DNA from: 79-D21 sp022839995
Lineage (GTDB): Bacteria > Synergistota > Synergistia > Synergistales > 79-D21
Direction: 5' to 3'
Length of the DNA stretch: 64,000 nucleotides
Assembly (NCBI GenBank): GCA_022839995.1
Contig: JALHIN010000001.1
Location: 1-64,000, forward strand
Of the stretch, positions 43,857-52,540 are shown in pieces (the first letter of the stretch is position 1; every line of letters begins with the position of its first letter). A model generated the notes under the pieces. It saw only the letters and a program-made list of their open reading frames with translations, was not told where the DNA came from and did no database searches. The position numbers were made by a program, and so were the translations under genes.

Positions 43857-44708
43857 CTGGAATATCTTCTTACGTCCCCGTTGAAATTGAATTTGACGCT
43901 CCGCATCACTGGACGGAATGAAAATGGACTCCACGAGCTGCAATCGGTTTTTTACCGGATGAAAGGGCCGGAAACCCTTCTACTCCGGTACCCTTCACCC
44001 ATCTTAAGGGATCGGATCACCGTTTACAATTCTGTCATTAAGGATGAAAATATTATCCACAAAGCCTTGAAATTCCTTCGAGAGGCCGGGCTCGTTCCAT
44101 TGCCGACGGAAATTGAACTTTTCAAGGCGATTCCTCCCGGAACGGGTCTTGGGGCAGGAAGTGGCAATGCTGCTGCATTGGTCGAATGGGCAGGGCGGAC
44201 TTTCGGAAAACCGAAACGGGTTGGTTTCGAGAAGAAGATCGGCGCGGATGTCCCGTTTTTGTGCGGTTCGAGCGACCTTTCACGGGTAGGAGGAATCGGG
44301 GAGCGGCTCGAACCGATTTTGCAAGTTCTTCGGTTTTCTGTTTTCGTACTGATTCCACTCTGGCGATCGGAGACTAGGCAGGCCTACCGCGAAATCGATG
44401 GTAGGTCGTCCGGAAGGTGGATGCAGGAAGAGATGGCCCTCGAGGAAAGTCAAAGGGTTTTGTCAGATCTCGCTTCCGGTCGCAGGGTGGGCTTGCTGCC
44501 GAACGATTTTCTGCCCATACTCCTTGAAAGGCACGACGAGTATCGGGAGATTTTCGGCCTTGCAGAAAGGACCGGAGCCTTGGCCTGGGGCCTTTCAGGA
44601 AGCGGTAGTGCCGTATTTGCGCTCTTCCCCGCGGGGATGGACAGTGAGGGGTGCGGCGAGATCCTGGCGCGAGCCAAAGGGGTCGAAAGAATCCTCTATT
44701 GGGAGTGA
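43857..44708 (+). CDS. ispE: 4-diphosphocytidyl-2-C-methyl-D-erythritol kinase
   Basis: GHMP kinase of the non-mevalonate isoprenoid pathway. SPLKLNLTL at the start and PPGTGLGAGSGNAAA (ATP loop) identify it, along with WGLSGSGSAVFALF near the end. Family similarity starts right after CTG at 43857, which has a perfect AAGGAGG with 7 nt spacing. The only canonical in-frame start, GTG at 43827, lies in the tail of the veg terminator without a Shine-Dalgarno. CTG is therefore the likely start (283 residues). The stop overlaps purR by one base. Confidence 0.92.
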   Translation: MEYLLTSPLKLNLTLRITGRNENGLHELQSVFYRMKGPETLLLRYPSPILRDRITVYNSVIKDENIIHKALKFLREAGLVPLPTEIELFKAIPPGTGLGAGSGNAAALVEWAGRTFGKPKRVGFEKKIGADVPFLCGSSDLSRVGGIGERLEPILQVLRFSVFVLIPLWRSETRQAYREIDGRSSGRWMQEEMALEESQRVLSDLASGRRVGLLPNDFLPILLERHDEYREIFGLAERTGALAWGLSGSGSAVFALFPAGMDSEGCGEILARAKGVERILYWE

Positions 44709-45511
44709 TGACGGTGAAAATCCAGAGAACAGAAAGACTCGTTAGGATCGCCTCCCGTTTCCTTCTTTTCCCCTCCCGCTTGATCTCGATGACACAAATG
44801 GCAGAAGCATTCAAGGTATCGAAAACCGTCATCAGCGACGATGTCTCCATCATCAATTCTTCACTGACGGAAGAGGGAATCGGTACGATTACGGTGGACA
44901 GGGGCCGAACAGGAGGAGCTTCCTTTCTCCCAGCCTTGTCCCCGGGAAAAAGGAAAGAAATCCTCGAAACGGTTGCCAGACTCCTTTCCGACAGAGATCG
45001 GGTTTTGCCTGGAGGATTGATTTATTACGGGGATATCCTCTTCGATCCGATGTACGCCTTCAGCCTGGGGATGTCCTTGGCTTCGGACTTCCTTGAATGC
45101 GAAGCCGATGTTGTCATGACGTCAGAAGTCAAGGGGATCCCGCTTGCGCTTTTTACAGCTCACTGCCTGGGACTTCCCCTCGCGGTCTGCCGCTTCCGCA
45201 ACAGGGCCTCTGACGGACCGGCGGTTGCCGTTCATTACCCGACAGGCACGGGCGACGTCCAGGCAATGTACCTGGGAACCCGGCAACTTCAAAAAGGGAA
45301 AAGGGTCCTTATCATAGACGACTACATGCGGGGAGGAAGCACGGCTGCAGGGATGCTCCTGATGGCCAAGGAGTTCAAGGCGGAAGTCGTGGGAACGGGC
45401 GTTTTCATCGCCTCCGGTGAGCCGGCAAAAAAAGCGGTTGCCGACTACCGAGCCCTGCTTCGTCTTGAAAAATCCAGTGACGGGAGTCCCCTGGTTTCGA
45501 TCGTAGGCTAA
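44708..45511 (+). CDS. purR: Purine operon repressor PurR (Bacillus type)
   Basis: A DNA-binding N-terminal winged helix (RLVRIASRFLL, MAEAFKVSKTVISDDV) is joined to a phosphoribosyltransferase-like domain with the PRPP loop VLIIDDYMRGGST. PRPP relieves repression in Bacillus. The 267 residues match that protein in length. ATG at 44708 or GTG at 44714 may be used. Likely target: the pur operon at 25-35 kb. Confidence 0.94.
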   Translation: MTVKIQRTERLVRIASRFLLFPSRLISMTQMAEAFKVSKTVISDDVSIINSSLTEEGIGTITVDRGRTGGASFLPALSPGKRKEILETVARLLSDRDRVLPGGLIYYGDILFDPMYAFSLGMSLASDFLECEADVVMTSEVKGIPLALFTAHCLGLPLAVCRFRNRASDGPAVAVHYPTGTGDVQAMYLGTRQLQKGKRVLIIDDYMRGGSTAAGMLLMAKEFKAEVVGTGVFIASGEPAKKAVADYRALLRLEKSSDGSPLVSIVG

Positions 45512-45519
45512 ATGGTTGT

Positions 45520-45548
45520 TTGACGCCCCATCCCAGCTGCGTTAAAAT
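45520..45548 (+). promoter_or_regulatory. Promoter of the ferredoxin-tRNA unit
   Basis: TTGACG at 45520-45525 and TAAAAT at 45543-45548 with 17 nt spacing. Confidence 0.75.
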
Positions 45549-45577
45549 CGTTTTCGCGAAGGAGGTGACCCCTTTTT

Positions 45578-45760
45578 ATGCACGTTAAGGTCAACCAGGA
45601 AGAATGTATCGGTTGCGGTGTCTGCTCACAGATTTGCCCGGAAGTGTTCGAGCTGGACGAGGACGCAGGCAAGGCAAAAGTGATCCGGGCTGAAGGAGCC
45701 GAGTGCGCCCAGGAAGCTGCCGACAGTTGCCCGGTCGGCTGTATCACCGTGAACGAGTAA
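45578..45760 (+). CDS. Ferredoxin, single [4Fe-4S] type
   Basis: A 60-residue electron carrier. Cys10, Cys13 and Cys16 in CIGCGVC and Cys51 in SCPVG should hold the cluster. Cys20 and Cys43 are placed as in the Thermotoga ferredoxin, where they form a disulfide. It ends 9 nt before a tRNA gene, and both probably share one promoter and terminator. Confidence 0.95.
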   Translation: MHVKVNQEECIGCGVCSQICPEVFELDEDAGKAKVIRAEGAECAQEAADSCPVGCITVNE

Positions 45761-45769
45761 GACCGTATT

Positions 45770-45846
45770 GGGCCCATAGCTCAATTGGTTAGAGCCACCG
45801 GCTCATAACCGGAAGGTTCCTGGTTCGATTCCAGGTGGGCCCACCA
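45770..45846 (+). tRNA. tRNA with CAT anticodon (elongator Met, or Ile2)
   Basis: 77 nt with a complete 7-bp acceptor (GGGCCCA with TGGGCCC), A73 and encoded CCA. The anticodon loop CTCATAA carries CAT. Paired G1-C72 and the anticodon stem exclude the initiator. Positions 27 and 43 are both A, an unpaired top of the anticodon stem. Met or lysidine-modified Ile cannot be told apart with certainty. Confidence 0.93.
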
Positions 45847-45858
45847 GCGAGGGAAATA

Positions 45859-45888
45859 AAAAGCCACCGGCTGGTGGCTTTTCGTTTT
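45859..45888 (+). terminator. Rho-independent terminator after the tRNA
   Basis: AAAAGCCACC and GGTGGCTTTT pair around GGCT, and a T-rich tail follows. Its 5' arm repeats 11 nt (AGCCACCGGCT) of the tRNA anticodon arm. Confidence 0.85.
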
Positions 45889-45905
45889 GCAAGGGAGGCT
45901 TGGCA

Positions 45906-46709
45906 ATGAAGCTCCTCGAGCTTGCGAACCGGCTTGACCGGCTGATTCCCCCTGAATGGGCGGAGGGTTGGGACAATCCCGGGCTATTGTCGGGAAACCC
46001 CGAATGGGAAATCGGAAAAATCGCCGTCAGCCTAAACCCGACACCAGTTTCGATCCGAAGAGCTTCCGAAATCGGGGCAAACTTGCTTGTAACGCATCAC
46101 CCGGCCTTGATCCAGCCGACACCGAGAGTTCTACCGGAAACGGTTTCCGGAGCTTCGCTTTTCGATTCCATCACGCTGGGCATTGCCCTCTACGCCGTTC
46201 ATACGAACTGGGACAACGCCCCGAGAGGTGTCAATCGTATCCTGGCCGAAAAGGCCGGGCTTGCGGAAGTTGTTCCCCTCCTCCCAGGCCAGAACGGTGC
46301 CTGGGGAGCCGGAGCCATCGGGGAATTGAAGGAGCCCATCCGGTTGGACGCGTTGTCGGCCTTTCTACGAGAAGCCTGGGGATTGTCATGGATTCGCGCC
46401 GTTGGCAAACCCGACTCGCAAGTCAGAAGGCTTGCCCTCTGCGGGGGAGCCGGAGGAGCGCTGGTCCCGGAAGCCTTTCGTAAAGGGGCAGATGCCTTCG
46501 TTTCCGCAGATCTCCGCTATCATGAAACGCTCGAGGGGCGGTTTCTGGGACTTTCCCTGCTGACCTGCGATCATGGAGAAATGGAAGCTGCATCGCTGGA
46601 TGACCTTTGTCGGCTTATAATGACCGAAACGGGGATTCCGGCCATAGTCATTGAGGAAGAGGAAACTCCCGGTTTTTTTGACCTGGCGAATAGACGCGGA
46701 AAAGCATGA
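45906..46709 (+). CDS. Nif3-like dinuclear metal-centre hexameric protein
   Basis: Member of the Nif3/YqfO family sometimes called GTP cyclohydrolase I type 2. VTHHPALI supplies the metal-binding His pair, HTNWDNAPRGVN the aspartate, and the C-terminal TCDHGEMEA the His and Glu ligands. 267 residues, without the inserted PII-like domain of the longer forms. ATG at 45906 is 7 nt after GGGAGG. Function is unsettled. Confidence 0.92.
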   Translation: MKLLELANRLDRLIPPEWAEGWDNPGLLSGNPEWEIGKIAVSLNPTPVSIRRASEIGANLLVTHHPALIQPTPRVLPETVSGASLFDSITLGIALYAVHTNWDNAPRGVNRILAEKAGLAEVVPLLPGQNGAWGAGAIGELKEPIRLDALSAFLREAWGLSWIRAVGKPDSQVRRLALCGGAGGALVPEAFRKGADAFVSADLRYHETLEGRFLGLSLLTCDHGEMEAASLDDLCRLIMTETGIPAIVIEEEETPGFFDLANRRGKA

Positions 46710-46722
46710 GGAGTGATCGACC

Positions 46723-47712
46723 GTGAAAGAACGAGTTTTTAGCGGAATGCGCCCCACCGGAAAACTGCACCTGGGGCATTTGGCAGGGGCCCTGACGAAC
46801 TGGGTGAAGCTCCAGGAGGAGTATGAATGCTTCTATTCGATCGTGGACTGGCATGCTCTCATGTCCGAGTACGCGGACTCGAAACAGATCAAGGCCAACT
46901 GCCGGGAAGTGATCCTGGACTGGCTGGCTTCGGGATTGGATCCGGAGAAGTGCAGCATTTTCGTCCAATCGATGGTTCCGCAGCACACCGAAATTCACCT
47001 GGCTCTTTCCATGATCACTCCGCTTGGCTGGCTTGAGCGGTGCCCGACCTACAAGGACCAGATCCGGAACATGCAGAACAAGGATCTAGGAACCTACGCC
47101 TTCCTTGGATACCCGGTTCTGATGGCTGGTGACATTCTCCTCTACAAGGCCTCGCGGGTACCGGTCGGGGAGGACCAGTCCGCACACCTGGAATTGACGC
47201 GTGAGATCGCAAGAAGGTTCAATTACTTCTTCGGTCCCATTTTCCCCGAACCCGAAACCCTCCTGACTCCGACGCCGAAAGTCCCGGGCACGGACGGAAG
47301 GAAGATGAGCAAATCCTACGGAAATTCCCTGAACATTTCTGAAGACTTGAAAGAACTCTGGGAAAAACTTCGGACCATGAAAACGGATCCACAGCGGGAA
47401 CGGAGGATAGATCCAGGGAATCCTGACGTTTGCCCGGTCTGGGATATCCAGAAAGTTTTCAATCCGGACCTGGAGGAAAGGGCACGACTCGAAACCGGTT
47501 GCCGGACCGCAGGAATCGGCTGCATCGAGTGCAAAAAGGCGCTTTTTGCACACCTGGAACGGCTTCTTGTCCCGATCCAGCAAAAAAGGCGGTATTTCGA
47601 ACAGCATGGTGACGAGCTCAGCGATATCCTTCGAGAAGGGGCCCGCAGGGCAAAGGTCGTGGCGGAAAAAACGATGGAAGAACTCGTGGAAGCGATCGGG
47701 CTGTTCAGGTAG
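46723..47712 (+). CDS. trpS: Tryptophanyl-tRNA synthetase
   Basis: Class I synthetase of 329 residues charging tRNA-Trp. SGMRPTGKLHLGHLAG holds the HIGH-type motif, and GRKMSKS is the KMSKS loop. GTG at 46723 follows GAGGAG. It begins a long head-to-tail series ending with der. No T-box or other leader precedes it. Confidence 0.97.
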   Translation: MKERVFSGMRPTGKLHLGHLAGALTNWVKLQEEYECFYSIVDWHALMSEYADSKQIKANCREVILDWLASGLDPEKCSIFVQSMVPQHTEIHLALSMITPLGWLERCPTYKDQIRNMQNKDLGTYAFLGYPVLMAGDILLYKASRVPVGEDQSAHLELTREIARRFNYFFGPIFPEPETLLTPTPKVPGTDGRKMSKSYGNSLNISEDLKELWEKLRTMKTDPQRERRIDPGNPDVCPVWDIQKVFNPDLEERARLETGCRTAGIGCIECKKALFAHLERLLVPIQQKRRYFEQHGDELSDILREGARRAKVVAEKTMEELVEAIGLFR

Positions 47713-47741
47713 AATATTCCGGCCTTGCACGGGAGGTCGCC

Positions 47742-48482
47742 TTGGCGTTTGAGATCGAACTCGAAGAGTTTTCCGGCCCCTTGGATCTTCTTTGCAGGCT
47801 CGTCGAAACGGGGGAAATCCACGCAAGCAGGATACAAGTCAACGACTTGATCCGTACCTATTCTTCATACCTCCTTCATGAGAAGGCGCTTCCCTTCAGA
47901 ACGGTCAGCGAGTTTATCGCTTTGACCGCCCGTCTCCTGCTGGGGAAGGTCCGGGGCCTTTTCCCGCAGCCCTGCTCGGATGCCGACCTTCAGCCGGGAC
48001 GATCGGACGAGAACCCGGATGAGCTTTTAAGGGCGGCGATCGTCCGGTATCGGCCGTTCCGTAGGGCGGCGATGGTCCTGGCGTCGAAATTGGAAGAAAG
48101 GCAAAGGTTTGTGGTCCGGCAAGTCGAAGAGGATCGCAGGCTTTACGATTACGGAGATCTTTTCGGTCTCTCCCGTCTCTGGTGGGATTTGCTCGACTCG
48201 AGAGGCTCGGCTTCGAAGGATGCCGGGGAGAGGTTGACGGATGAAATGTTGGGTTTTGAAGCGATCGAAACCGATTTTTTGCTGGTTGAACGAAGGATGT
48301 TGGAGTTGGAGGATTCGTTAAAAGGGCGAGGCCCTGTTTCTCTACGAGCTGTCTTCCCCGGAAAAGCGACAAGGCGGGCTTTCATCGTGACCTTGCTTGC
48401 CTTGCTTGAGCTGGCAAGGCAGGGAAAGCTGAAAATTCTTCAGGAGGATCCTTTCGGTGACCCAGGAATCCAGTTCAGCTGA
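47742..48482 (+). CDS. scpA: Segregation and condensation protein A
   Basis: Kleisin subunit of the SMC-ScpAB complex that organises the chromosome. The N-terminal FSGPLDLLCRLV is diagnostic, and the C-terminus has the winged-helix FIVTLLALLELARQGKL. 246 residues. TTG at 47742 follows GGGAGG. It overlaps scpB by 26 nt. Confidence 0.96.
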   Translation: MAFEIELEEFSGPLDLLCRLVETGEIHASRIQVNDLIRTYSSYLLHEKALPFRTVSEFIALTARLLLGKVRGLFPQPCSDADLQPGRSDENPDELLRAAIVRYRPFRRAAMVLASKLEERQRFVVRQVEEDRRLYDYGDLFGLSRLWWDLLDSRGSASKDAGERLTDEMLGFEAIETDFLLVERRMLELEDSLKGRGPVSLRAVFPGKATRRAFIVTLLALLELARQGKLKILQEDPFGDPGIQFS

Positions 48483-49044
48483 AACCAAGACGGAAATCAC
48501 CCGAATCCTTGAATCCCTCCTTATCCTTTCTGCAGAACCGATTTCGACCGATGAAATCTGCCGATTGCTCAACGTCAGGGAAAAAGAGGTCCAGGAGGCT
48601 TTCCGGTCTCTTCAGTCCCACTACGATAGAGAACACGGTTTCCGCTTGATCCGTATTGCGGGGGGATGGCAACTTGCCACTGCCCCGGAACTTTCGGAAG
48701 TCGTTTCCCGTTTTCGTGAAAATATCCAGAATCCACCCCTCCGTTTAAGCCGGGCTGCCCTGGAGACCCTATCCGTGGTGGCCTACAAACAACCGGTAAC
48801 CCGGGCCGAAATCGAAGAGATCCGAGGGGTTCGTTCGGACAAGGTCCTCGAAACTCTCCTACGGCTTGGTCTTATCCGGATCGCCGGCAGGAAAAAGGGC
48901 ACGGGAACGCCCCTTCTTTTCAGGACAACCGCAAGTTTCCTGGATGCCTTTAACCTTGATTCGATTTCGGACCTGCCAAGCCTGCAGGATCTCGAAGACT
49001 CCCGACAAGCAGAGGACGCGTTCTTGGTGGAGGAAAGACAATGA
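48457..49044 (+). CDS. scpB: Segregation and condensation protein B
   Basis: Winged-helix partner of ScpA. ILESLLILSAEPIS starts the first domain, and ALETLSVVAYKQPVTRAEIEEIRGV is the conserved second domain. 195 residues. GTG at 48457 lies after AGGAGG within scpA. It overlaps the pseudouridine synthase gene by 4 nt. Confidence 0.96.
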   Translation: MTQESSSAETKTEITRILESLLILSAEPISTDEICRLLNVREKEVQEAFRSLQSHYDREHGFRLIRIAGGWQLATAPELSEVVSRFRENIQNPPLRLSRAALETLSVVAYKQPVTRAEIEEIRGVRSDKVLETLLRLGLIRIAGRKKGTGTPLLFRTTASFLDAFNLDSISDLPSLQDLEDSRQAEDAFLVEERQ

Positions 49045-49781
49045 CACAGGCTGCGAGGGGAGAAGCCAGGAGGCTCAATCGATATCTTGCCGAGTGCGGA
49101 CTCGGAGCGAGGCGAAAGGTTGAGGAACTGATCCGGTCAGGAAGGATTGCGATTGAAGGGAAAACGGAGACTGAACCCGGGGCAAAAGTTTACGCGGGAC
49201 AAATCGTCTCGGTTGACGGCAAACCGGTTTTCCCCGTGTTAAAAAGGTATTTTCTCCTCAACAAACCTCGAGGCTTTGTCTGCGCGGTTTCCGACAAATG
49301 GGACAAGACCGTACTAGAACTTCTCCCGCCCTGTACCCGGGGTTTGGGGCTTTTCCCCGTAGGCAGGCTGGACAAGGAAAGCGAAGGCCTGCTCATTCTG
49401 ACGAACGACGGAGCTTTCGCGCAAAAGATGATCCATCCATCCAGCGGGATACACAAGGTTTATGAGCTACGGCTCGATCGGGTTTCAACCGATGGTGAAC
49501 TGGAAAAATGGAAAGAGGGAGCTCTCGTGGAAGGAAAATGGGTTGCTCCCGTCCAAGTCGAGAGGGCAGCGGAGCGAGGGGAGGAGTGGATCCGGGTTAC
49601 TCTCCGGGAAGGAAGAAAGAGGGAACTGAGAATAATGGCGGCCAGCCACGGGTTCAAGGTGCTCCGACTGATCCGTACCGCCATCGGCACGCTCAAAATC
49701 GGCGGACTTCGAACAGGAGAATTTCAAGAAATGGAACGAGCCGAAATGCTCAGAGTAGCAGGATTTGGAGAAAACGGATGA
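49041..49781 (+). CDS. rluB: 23S rRNA pseudouridine synthase (RsuA/RluB family)
   Basis: Residues 1-60 form an S4 RNA-binding domain (RLNRYLAECGLGARR). The catalytic aspartate lies in GRLDKESEGLLILTNDG, and REGRKRELRIM is typical of the family. RluB, which modifies 23S helix 89, is most likely given the scpB neighbour, but RsuA or RluE activity cannot be excluded. 246 residues. Confidence 0.93.
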   Translation: MTQAARGEARRLNRYLAECGLGARRKVEELIRSGRIAIEGKTETEPGAKVYAGQIVSVDGKPVFPVLKRYFLLNKPRGFVCAVSDKWDKTVLELLPPCTRGLGLFPVGRLDKESEGLLILTNDGAFAQKMIHPSSGIHKVYELRLDRVSTDGELEKWKEGALVEGKWVAPVQVERAAERGEEWIRVTLREGRKRELRIMAASHGFKVLRLIRTAIGTLKIGGLRTGEFQEMERAEMLRVAGFGENG

Positions 49782-50488
49782 TCGAGAAAACCGGACGGAG
49801 AATCAGGATCGTAACGATCGACGGACCTGCGGGCTCCGGTAAAAGCACGGTGGCAAGGGCGGTGGCTTTGAAAACGGGCCTGAGATACCTTGATACAGGA
49901 TTGCTTTACCGTGCGATTGCCTTTTTTCTAACCAGGAAAGGAATTGCCCCAGCCGAAACGGATTCTTTGCGGTCTGCCCTCGAAAATCTCCAGCTTCAAC
50001 TGGAAGGCAACAGAATCCGGATTGGAGCAGAAGACGTTTCGGAGGCTCTCAGGACCGCGGAAATCGACAGGGTCGTATCGCTCTATGCAGCCCTGCCATC
50101 GGTACGAAAACGCCTACTGTCGCTCCAGCATTCCCAGGCCGTCCCTCCCGGCCTGGTCGCCGACGGTCGGGACATGGGAAGCGTTGTTTTTCCTGAATCG
50201 GGTCTGAAAATCTACTTGACCGCCGATCCTGAGGAGAGGGCGAAGAGGCGGTTCCTCGAACAATCCTCACGAGGGCAGGAAGTGGAGTTCAAGCAAGTGC
50301 TTTTCGACGTTCTGTCCCGCGACAAAACGGATTCAACCCGCGAAATCGCACCTCTAACGGTCCCCCAAAACGCCGTCCTTGTCGATACGACGGGAAAAAC
50401 GGTCGAGGATGTGGTTGCGGAGATCCTCCAACTGATCGAAAGGACATTCGCGGAAAACGGTTCGGGGGTGGTCGAAAATGCTTTCTAG
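49778..50488 (+). CDS. cmk: Cytidylate kinase
   Basis: Phosphorylates CMP and dCMP. The 236 residues have the P-loop TIDGPAGSGKST, LDTGLLYRA and VADGRDMGSVVFP, all classic for Cmk. ATG at 49778 overlaps the upstream stop (ATGA) and has GGAG 7 nt away. Confidence 0.97.
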   Translation: MIEKTGRRIRIVTIDGPAGSGKSTVARAVALKTGLRYLDTGLLYRAIAFFLTRKGIAPAETDSLRSALENLQLQLEGNRIRIGAEDVSEALRTAEIDRVVSLYAALPSVRKRLLSLQHSQAVPPGLVADGRDMGSVVFPESGLKIYLTADPEERAKRRFLEQSSRGQEVEFKQVLFDVLSRDKTDSTREIAPLTVPQNAVLVDTTGKTVEDVVAEILQLIERTFAENGSGVVENAF

Positions 50489-51131
50489 ACTGTTCTATTT
50501 CCTGGTAAAGAATGCCTATCTGATCTTTTTCAGGATTTTCAACCGGCTTGAGGTTTTACACCGGGAACGGATTCCCCAGAAAAGACCCCTCATCCTTGCT
50601 TCCAATCATTGCAGCAATCTCGATCCCCCGGTTGTCGGAAGCGTTTTTGAGGAAAGGATGCGGTATATTGCCAAGGCGGCTCTATTCAAGCCAGCGCTGT
50701 TCGGTTTCGCACTCAAGTCCCTTGGAGCGGTTCCCGTCTCTAGAGAGGACGAACGGAAAGCGGCCCTGGTATTGAAAGCTTTCCTCGGATTCCTGGAAAG
50801 CGGGCAGAACATCCTTATTTTCCCCGAAGGGAAACGCTCGCAGGACGGAAATCTTCAGCCTCTCGAGGGTGGGGTCGCGCTTCTCTGCCAGAAATCAGGT
50901 TGCCCGATACTGCCCGTACACGTGTCTGGAACTTTTTCGGCGCTGCCGATGGGCTGCGTTTTCCCCAGACCTGCTAAAATAGTGATGAATTACGGTTATC
51001 CAATCGACCCTGCAGAGTTTCCCAATGGCCTTTCCGAGAAAGAGGGACGGGCATGGATTCTTGAGAGGCTTGCCAGTGAATATAGAAGGCTCGAAAGCGA
51101 GTCGGCCGCTTACCGAAACGGACGGATCTGA
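50478..51131 (+). CDS. plsC: 1-acyl-sn-glycerol-3-phosphate acyltransferase
   Basis: Membrane-associated acyltransferase for phosphatidic acid. NHCSNLDP contains the HX4D catalytic motif, and FPEGKRS is the substrate-binding motif. The N-terminus is hydrophobic and aromatic-rich. 217 residues. It overlaps cmk by 11 nt, an arrangement seen in many bacteria. Confidence 0.94.
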   Translation: MLSRLFYFLVKNAYLIFFRIFNRLEVLHRERIPQKRPLILASNHCSNLDPPVVGSVFEERMRYIAKAALFKPALFGFALKSLGAVPVSREDERKAALVLKAFLGFLESGQNILIFPEGKRSQDGNLQPLEGGVALLCQKSGCPILPVHVSGTFSALPMGCVFPRPAKIVMNYGYPIDPAEFPNGLSEKEGRAWILERLASEYRRLESESAAYRNGRI

Positions 51132-52233
51132 AGACAGTGTCCTCCTGGTTTCTCTTGACACCGGACAGGAGAGTGTTGGCGCAGCAGAACTGCTGGAAGA
51201 ACTGGAAATCCTCTTGGGTACACTGGGGAAGACAACCGTACGGAAAATGATTCAGTACCGGGATCGGGAGGATCCGGCGACATTCATCGGGAAAGGGAAA
51301 GCGATCGAGCTGAGGGAAATTGCAAGGGAAACAGGGGCACACCTGGTGGTCATCGACGCTTCCCTGACCCCGGTCCAGGCGAAGAACCTGAGCGAAAAGT
51401 CCGGCTGCATCGTCTGGGACCGCCCAAGGGTCATTATGGAAGTGTTCAGGAAGCGGGCGCGGTCGAGTGAGGCGAAGCTCCAGGTGGAACTCGCTCTCTG
51501 CCGCTATGAAATCCCCCATCTCAAGGGACTAGGAATGCAAATGTCGAGGGCGGGCGCTGGAATCGCGACAAGGGGACCTGGAGAAACGGAGTTCGAACGG
51601 CACCGGCGCAAACTGGAGAGGCGGATTCGAAACATTGAAAAGAAGCTGGGAGAAATTCGGGCGAGGAGAGAAAACCAGAGAAAACGCAGAAGCCGGTCGG
51701 GCCTACCTCTGTATTCCCTGGTAGGATACACGAACTCGGGGAAATCCACGCTTTTCCGGGCTCTTTGCGGTGATCCCCTCGTTTGTTCAAGAGACCAGCT
51801 TTTTACGACCCTCGACACGACGGTTCGGGCTTTTCGTCTTCCCAATTTCGGGCCCGCCCTCATCACCGACACCGTTGGATTCATCAGAAACCTGCCGCCC
51901 GACTTGATCGCAGCTTTCAGGGCAACTCTCGAAGAAATCAGGGAAGCCGACGTGCTGATTTGGGTGGTTGATGCAACGAAGATCGAGGATGAAACGATCC
52001 TGGTTTCGGTAGAAAGAACCTTACAGGATCTCGGCGTTTGGGAGATGCCCAGGATCATCGCCCTGAACAAGACAGACCTCGTTGGCAGGGAAGCTGTCGA
52101 GCATTTCATTCGGAGGTACGGCCACAAAGGGGAAAGGGTCATACCGATTTGCGCTCTAACGCAAAACGGGTTGCCGGAGTTGACAAAAGAAATGGAACGA
52201 GTCGTAACCGAAGGGAAACTCTCAAGGTTGTGA
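51076..52233 (+). CDS. hflX: GTPase HflX
   Basis: Ribosome-binding GTPase that rescues stalled ribosomes. The N-terminal HflX domain has FIGKGK and VWDRPRVIMEVF. The linker GAGIATRGPGETEFE is diagnostic, and the G domain shows VGYTNSGKSTLF, DTVGFIRNLP and NKTDL. GTG at 51076 follows GAGAGG by 7 nt and overlaps plsC by 56 nt. 385 residues. Confidence 0.95.
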   Translation: MNIEGSKASRPLTETDGSEDSVLLVSLDTGQESVGAAELLEELEILLGTLGKTTVRKMIQYRDREDPATFIGKGKAIELREIARETGAHLVVIDASLTPVQAKNLSEKSGCIVWDRPRVIMEVFRKRARSSEAKLQVELALCRYEIPHLKGLGMQMSRAGAGIATRGPGETEFERHRRKLERRIRNIEKKLGEIRARRENQRKRRSRSGLPLYSLVGYTNSGKSTLFRALCGDPLVCSRDQLFTTLDTTVRAFRLPNFGPALITDTVGFIRNLPPDLIAAFRATLEEIREADVLIWVVDATKIEDETILVSVERTLQDLGVWEMPRIIALNKTDLVGREAVEHFIRRYGHKGERVIPICALTQNGLPELTKEMERVVTEGKLSRL

Positions 52234-52243
52234 GGTGATTCCG

Positions 52244-52540
52244 GTGGCCTATCATTTGGTCCATATCGGATTTGGTAATATGGTTGTCGCCGAGCGTATC
52301 GTCGCTATCATCAACCCTACTTCGGCCCCCATCAAGAGGCTTAAGGAGGAGTCCAAGGAAAGCGGGCTACTGATCGACGCGACACAGGGAAGGAAGACCC
52401 GAGCGATCCTTGTTATGGATAGCCGGCATGTGATCCTTTCGGCGATTCAGCCGGAAACGATCTCTTCTCGGTTTGAACCTCAGGCCAGTGCGGAGGAACG
52501 GGATGAAAAGGGGCCGGCTTTTTATACTGTCAGGGCCTAG
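52244..52540 (+). CDS. remA: RemA/DUF370 family regulator
   Basis: About 98 residues. LVHIGFGNMVVAERI, SAPIKRL, LIDATQGRKTRAI and VILSAIQPETI match RemA, a DNA-binding activator of matrix genes in Bacillus. GTG at 52244 lies 5 nt after GAGGTGAT. Position upstream of gmk and rpoZ is conserved in Firmicutes. Confidence 0.93.
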   Translation: MAYHLVHIGFGNMVVAERIVAIINPTSAPIKRLKEESKESGLLIDATQGRKTRAILVMDSRHVILSAIQPETISSRFEPQASAEERDEKGPAFYTVRA

